This document shows positions 6,301 to 7,900 of a stretch of DNA of 7,900 nt, in pieces. The stretch is from the NCBI GenBank assembly GCA_946631535.1, contig CAMPAF010000132.1, positions 1-7,900 of the forward strand, read 5' to 3'. The notes under the pieces were generated by a model. That model was not told the DNA's origin. It saw only the letters and a list, made by a program, of their open reading frames with translations, and searched no databases. Source of the stretch: an uncultured Verrucomicrobiota bacterium (GTDB taxonomy: Bacteria > Verrucomicrobiota > Kiritimatiellia > RFP12 > UBA1067). Within the stretch, counting starts at the first letter, position 1, and each line of letters begins with the position of its first letter. The position numbers and the translations under genes were made by a program.

Positions 6301-7711
6301 GATCCGCGTGTGGGATGCGATGCGTGCACTCGATTATCTGCAGGAGCGTCCCGACGTGGACAGGGAGAAGCTGTGCGTATACGGCATTTCCGGCGGCGGA
6401 ACGGCCACGGCACTTGTGATGTCGCTGGACGACCGTGTGAAGGCGGCAGCGCCGGCATGCTACCTTTCCACCATCCATGACACGTTCGAGAGCCGGTTCC
6501 CTTCCGACGCCGAACAGGAACACTTCGGGCAGCTGACCTTCGGCCTCAACCACCTCGGATACCTGCTGCTGCGCGCGCCGAGTCCGGTCCTCGTGTGCTG
6601 CACGCTGGGCGACTTCTTCCCGTATCGGGGCACGGTCTCCACCTTCGCCGCCGCGCAGGACGTCGCCGGACGCTTTGGCTGGGGCGACCGCTTCGCGCTC
6701 ATCCGCGGCACGTGCGGACACTACTGGCCCGAGGGCAGCCGCCAGGCGTCGCTCGACTGGTTCCGCCGGTGGGTCAACGGCGATCGCGAGGCGGTACGCA
6801 CCGACTTCGATTCCTACCGCTCTGAGAACGTGGGGCTCGATCTGGGCGGCAAGGATTATGGGTTTGTCCAGAAACAGATCGCCACCTACCGGGAGGAACG
6901 CGAACTGTACGCGACGCCGGAAGGACGGACGTGTTCCCTGCCTGGCGCAAGGACGGTGCATGATTTGTTGAAGGATGAATTGAAGCGATTGGAGGCGGTC
7001 GCGCAGGAGCGCGCCCCTCCTGCTTCGGGAGCCACCATCTTGACGGCGGAAACCGTGGCGCGACTCGCCGGAATCCGTTTGAACGACCGATCGGAGGGGG
7101 AGGGTCGCGCTGCTGCGCGACCGATTGCGCAGGCGCACGTCCTGGGAACGGAGAAGTTGCCGGGAGTGACGGTGGAGCGCATGTCGTTCTTCTCTCCCGA
7201 CGGTGCGCAGTTCCCAGCCGTGCTTCTCGTGCCGGACGCCGTGACGGCGCAGCCGACCATCATCTGCGGAGACGGTCCGCGCGCATCGCGAATCGAGCGG
7301 GTGCGCAGCGTTCTCGCTGAAGGCAGCCCTGTGTTGTTGCCGGACCTTTGCGGCTGGGGCGAGATTGGGCGTTTCGCGCGCAAGTTCTCGGGCCAGGCCG
7401 TTTCCGACGAGACGCTGGCCATGACATGGTATCCACTCGGCCGTTCGTTGGTGGGCATCCGCGCCGAGAACATCATCGACTGCGCCGCCGCGCTCGCCGC
7501 ACGTTTTTCCACGCCTCGTCTCATCGCCTGCGGCCGCGCTGTGATTCCGGCGGTCCATGCGCGCTTCGTGGCGCCTGCTGCTTTCTCGGGCGCTGTGGAG
7601 ATACGAGACAAGCCGCCTGCCTGGGCCGAGGAGGTCCGGTCTGGCGCGAAGGCCAATTTCGCCGATTCCGTGCACGGTGCGCTTGCCGTCTACGACTGGC
7701 CACAGCTGTGA
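3380..7711 (+). CDS. Secreted GH92 alpha-mannosidase fused to tandem alpha/beta-hydrolase esterase
   Basis: A 1443-residue exported enzyme. A signal peptide (1 to about 28) leads into a GH92 exo-alpha-mannosidase at about 38-772. Its N-terminal signature runs YVDTRIGG, GHTFPGAACPF, DWDHCSGY, GFSQTHLSGTG (40-100). The catalytic (alpha/alpha)6 part has SLWDTFRAAHP (about 355), GNHSVPVIVDAY (407), TEGNAFQY with candidate general acid Glu550, GNEPSHH (610-616, calcium/active-site loop) and GNDDCGQMSAW (651-661, candidate base). GH92 enzymes are calcium-dependent and release mannose from glycans. After a linker, an acetyl-xylan-esterase-like hydrolase begins at about 830 (GGLPERTPL, VPCGHTDNGKAA, YDPVDQGER). 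Its triad appears complete: Ser1004 in G-I-S-G-G-G, Asp1078 and His1114. A second, weaker hydrolase-like domain (about 1260-1443) lacks a GxSxG. Three palindromes add low-complexity inserts. I chose start 3380 over 3332 for the signal peptide and promoter spacing. The substrate is unproven; acetylated mannose-containing glycans fit. Confidence 0.93.
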   Translation: MKLSAVLVISCLVVPVGFLAVVAQGAEASAASGEADVASYVDTRIGGSYRGHTFPGAACPFSLVQASPDTGLCDWDHCSGYVWEDKFVYGFSQTHLSGTGCPDLEDVRILPFSVGFADGDPVQWRLAKDFGSEKGTPGYYTVSFTNDGIVAEATATPRVGVYRFTYAAGKPVKLLVDLQWVNAGAMRKAVVEFENALGDDGRSFSGGRRTHAWLRRSVYWKVVFDRPWTKATKLPKAQSTEKGDRYVLEFASGAPLVVKAAISTVDKDGAAKNYAAEAEGRSFDEVRAAARAKWNALLSRMQVPGASAEQRTAFYTALYHLFIQPNDIADVDGRYRGGDAKVATAKGGAYYTGLSLWDTFRAAHPFYTLAIPERVDGFVNSMLGHYRALGFLPVIPYFGWESYCMIGNHSVPVIVDAYLKGFRGFDADLAFEAVTNSLTVTHRNLDGKPKIKEEWDLYDRYGYYPFDKIRGESISRTLECGFNDWCAAQLCAALGRGDEAFFRRRSGYWKNVFDASTGFMRGKDTQGKWRDPFDPFQLGHDHNRPNDFTEGNAFQYTWHVLQDPIGLIAAMGGKDAFVKKLDALFVQPERTEGMGFVGDVTGLIGQYAHGNEPSHHVAYFYPFAGRPDRTAEVVREVCDRFYGVKPGDLCGNDDCGQMSAWYVFAAMGFYPFNPCGGDYVLGAPQFPKVVLHLPAAAETAALHTGGSRSSATADAQERVPPRTFTIVAKGLTRENKYVKSVTLNGKPLRGFILKHADIVRGGELVFEMCASRDDARRRPAQVPQRELETAVARPVLPSVLAGSSELLAMSALAEADIAADEAWRKVKTSEEMAVRQKAMRASFLVALGGLPERTPLQARTTGTVLLEEGIRIEKVLFASQSNFWVSGNVYVPRADADFRKPYPALLVPCGHTDNGKAAVGYQYAGIAGARAGFVTLVYDPVDQGERAEAPERTSWKGHNWGGALADRLGWSFARIRVWDAMRALDYLQERPDVDREKLCVYGISGGGTATALVMSLDDRVKAAAPACYLSTIHDTFESRFPSDAEQEHFGQLTFGLNHLGYLLLRAPSPVLVCCTLGDFFPYRGTVSTFAAAQDVAGRFGWGDRFALIRGTCGHYWPEGSRQASLDWFRRWVNGDREAVRTDFDSYRSENVGLDLGGKDYGFVQKQIATYREERELYATPEGRTCSLPGARTVHDLLKDELKRLEAVAQERAPPASGATILTAETVARLAGIRLNDRSEGEGRAAARPIAQAHVLGTEKLPGVTVERMSFFSPDGAQFPAVLLVPDAVTAQPTIICGDGPRASRIERVRSVLAEGSPVLLPDLCGWGEIGRFARKFSGQAVSDETLAMTWYPLGRSLVGIRAENIIDCAAALAARFSTPRLIACGRAVIPAVHARFVAPAAFSGAVEIRDKPPAWAEEVRSGAKANFADSVHGALAVYDWPQL
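5465..5481. repeat. Short hairpin abutting element B
   Basis: GCCGCCG and CGGCGGC form a 7-bp perfect stem around AGA. It sits 9 nt before element B and encodes an Ala/Glu/Thr-rich stretch absent from typical GH92 C-termini, so it may be part of the same insertion. Confidence 0.45.
5491..5542. repeat. Palindromic element B inside the GH92 domain
   Basis: The outer 16-bp arms, GGGAGGATCGCGCTCC (5491-5506) and GGAGCGCGTCCCTCCC (5527-5542), are complementary with two mismatches. Two inner hairpins are present. One is TCGCGCT/AGCGCGA with loop CC (5498-5513). The other is GGACGCGC/GCGCGTCC with loop AGGA (5518-5537). It is read in frame as about 18 residues (704-721) just before the FTIVAKGL strand of the GH92 C-terminal beta domain, a position where family members usually have only a short turn. 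It is the best preserved copy in the window. Confidence 0.8.
6991..7020. repeat. Palindromic element C, single-hairpin version
   Basis: GGAGG (6991-6995) and CCTCC (7016-7020) bound one hairpin with an AGGA loop (7005-7008). The stretch 6997-7020 matches the distal half of element B (5518-5541) at 22 of 24 positions. It encodes a VAQERAPP-type stretch; element B encodes AQERVPP in the same frame. Confidence 0.7.
7098..7142. repeat. Palindromic element D, with decayed distal half
   Basis: Positions 7098-7123 match the proximal half of element B (5491-5516) at 23 of 26 positions. They form an 8-bp stem, GGTCGCGC/GCGCGACC, with loop TGCT (7103-7122). The following 7127-7142 still resembles the distal half of B at 14 of 16 positions and forms a short TGCGC/GCGCA hairpin, but the closing CCTCCC is gone. 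It is read in frame between the two hydrolase domains. Confidence 0.65.
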
Positions 7712-7735
7712 AGATCCAGCGGCGGCACGAGGAAT

Positions 7736-7751
7736 TATGGTAGAATATGCG
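7736..7751 (+). promoter_or_regulatory. Putative extended -10 promoter of the 7753 gene
   Basis: TATGG-TAGAAT-ATGCG matches the minus-strand promoter block of the sigma gene at 14 of 16 positions. The -10 ends 6 nt before the ATG, and no -35 or Shine-Dalgarno is evident. It indicates that this gene can be transcribed independently of the upstream one. Confidence 0.5.
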
Positions 7752-7752
7752 C

Positions 7753-7900
7753 ATGAAAACACAGGCAAGAATCAGGATGTCGGTTGTAGCGGCAGTTGCG
7801 GCGTGCGCTGCGCAGGCCGCGCAATTCGTGGAGATCGACCCGCTGACGACGCGGTGGACGTTCGGCGCGCACGAGCCGTACACGATGTACCGGCGCGTGG
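7753..7900 (+). CDS. Exported protein of unknown function (3'-truncated by the window)
   Basis: Only the first 49 codons are visible. They start with a basic N-terminus (MKTQARIRM), a hydrophobic, Ala-rich core (SVVAAVAACAAQA) and a plausible signal peptidase site after AQA. The mature protein then begins QFVEIDPLTTRWTFGAHEP. I do not recognise a family from this fragment. The gene begins 41 bp after the GH92-esterase stop with its own promoter-like motif. Both proteins are exported, so this may be another secreted or cell-surface glycan-related protein, but that is only context. The ATG at 7753 is preferred over the in-frame ATG nine codons in, because it keeps the basic n-region and the promoter spacing. 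Confidence 0.75.
   Translation, partial: MKTQARIRMSVVAAVAACAAQAAQFVEIDPLTTRWTFGAHEPYTMYRRV

Noticed and set aside
7712..7752. Terminator between the GH92-esterase gene and the next gene
   Set aside because: No stem followed by a T-run is visible in these 41 bp.
6092..7768. A 558-codon open frame on the minus strand
   Set aside because: It lies antisense to the esterase part of the large gene, has no recognisable motif and mirrors the GC-rich codon bias of the real frame.
1..7900. CRISPR array, tRNA, rRNA, insertion-sequence transposase or phage genes
   Set aside because: No direct repeats with regular spacers, no cloverleaf-like sequence and no transposase or phage motifs were seen in either strand.

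Overview
The window looks like chromosomal DNA of a GC-rich, uncultured bacterium of the PVC group. My best guess is a Kiritimatiellota, Lentisphaerota or Verrucomicrobiota relative from an animal gut. The grounds are a sigma-70 family factor overlapping a membrane-anchored Ser/Thr kinase, large secreted carbohydrate-active enzymes with a Planctomycetes/Verrucomicrobia-style esterase module, and GC-rich palindromes scattered through coding sequence. This assignment is inference, because no marker gene fixes the taxon.

Layout. Positions 1-992 (+) hold the 3' two-thirds or so of a single-chain glycyl-tRNA synthetase gene. It overlaps a small HNH nuclease gene (992-1297, +) by one base. A remnant of an acyltransferase-3 gene follows (from 1305, +). 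It loses similarity at about 1400, where a 56-bp imperfect palindrome (1399-1454) joins it to the 3' end of the kinase gene on the other strand. The minus strand carries a two-gene unit, sigma factor (2652-3263) then Ser/Thr kinase (1357-2670), overlapping by 19 bp. A 116-bp divergent intergenic region (3264-3379) separates this unit from a 4.3-kb plus-strand gene (3380-7711). That gene encodes a secreted protein of 1443 residues in which a GH92 alpha-mannosidase is fused to a tandem alpha/beta-hydrolase (acetyl-xylan-esterase-like) module. A second secreted protein starts at 7753 and runs off the window.

How the genes fit together. The sigma/kinase pair looks like a signalling cassette: the kinase has a cytoplasmic catalytic domain, one membrane helix and a short extracytoplasmic coiled coil. 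The GH92-esterase protein looks like a glycan-degrading enzyme able to remove both mannose and ester groups. The two units are divergent neighbours, but nothing in the sequence proves that one regulates the other.

Two sequence-level themes deserve attention. First, a family of GGGAGG...CCTCCC-bounded, hairpin-rich palindromes occurs in frame inside the kinase gene (one copy) and the GH92-esterase gene (three copies). They appear as low-complexity inserts at domain boundaries and loops. Second, the three genes that begin transcription units have an extended -10-like motif ending only 6-7 nt before the ATG and no Shine-Dalgarno, which suggests leaderless mRNAs. The internal genes (HNH, kinase) have clear GGAG or GGAGG sites.
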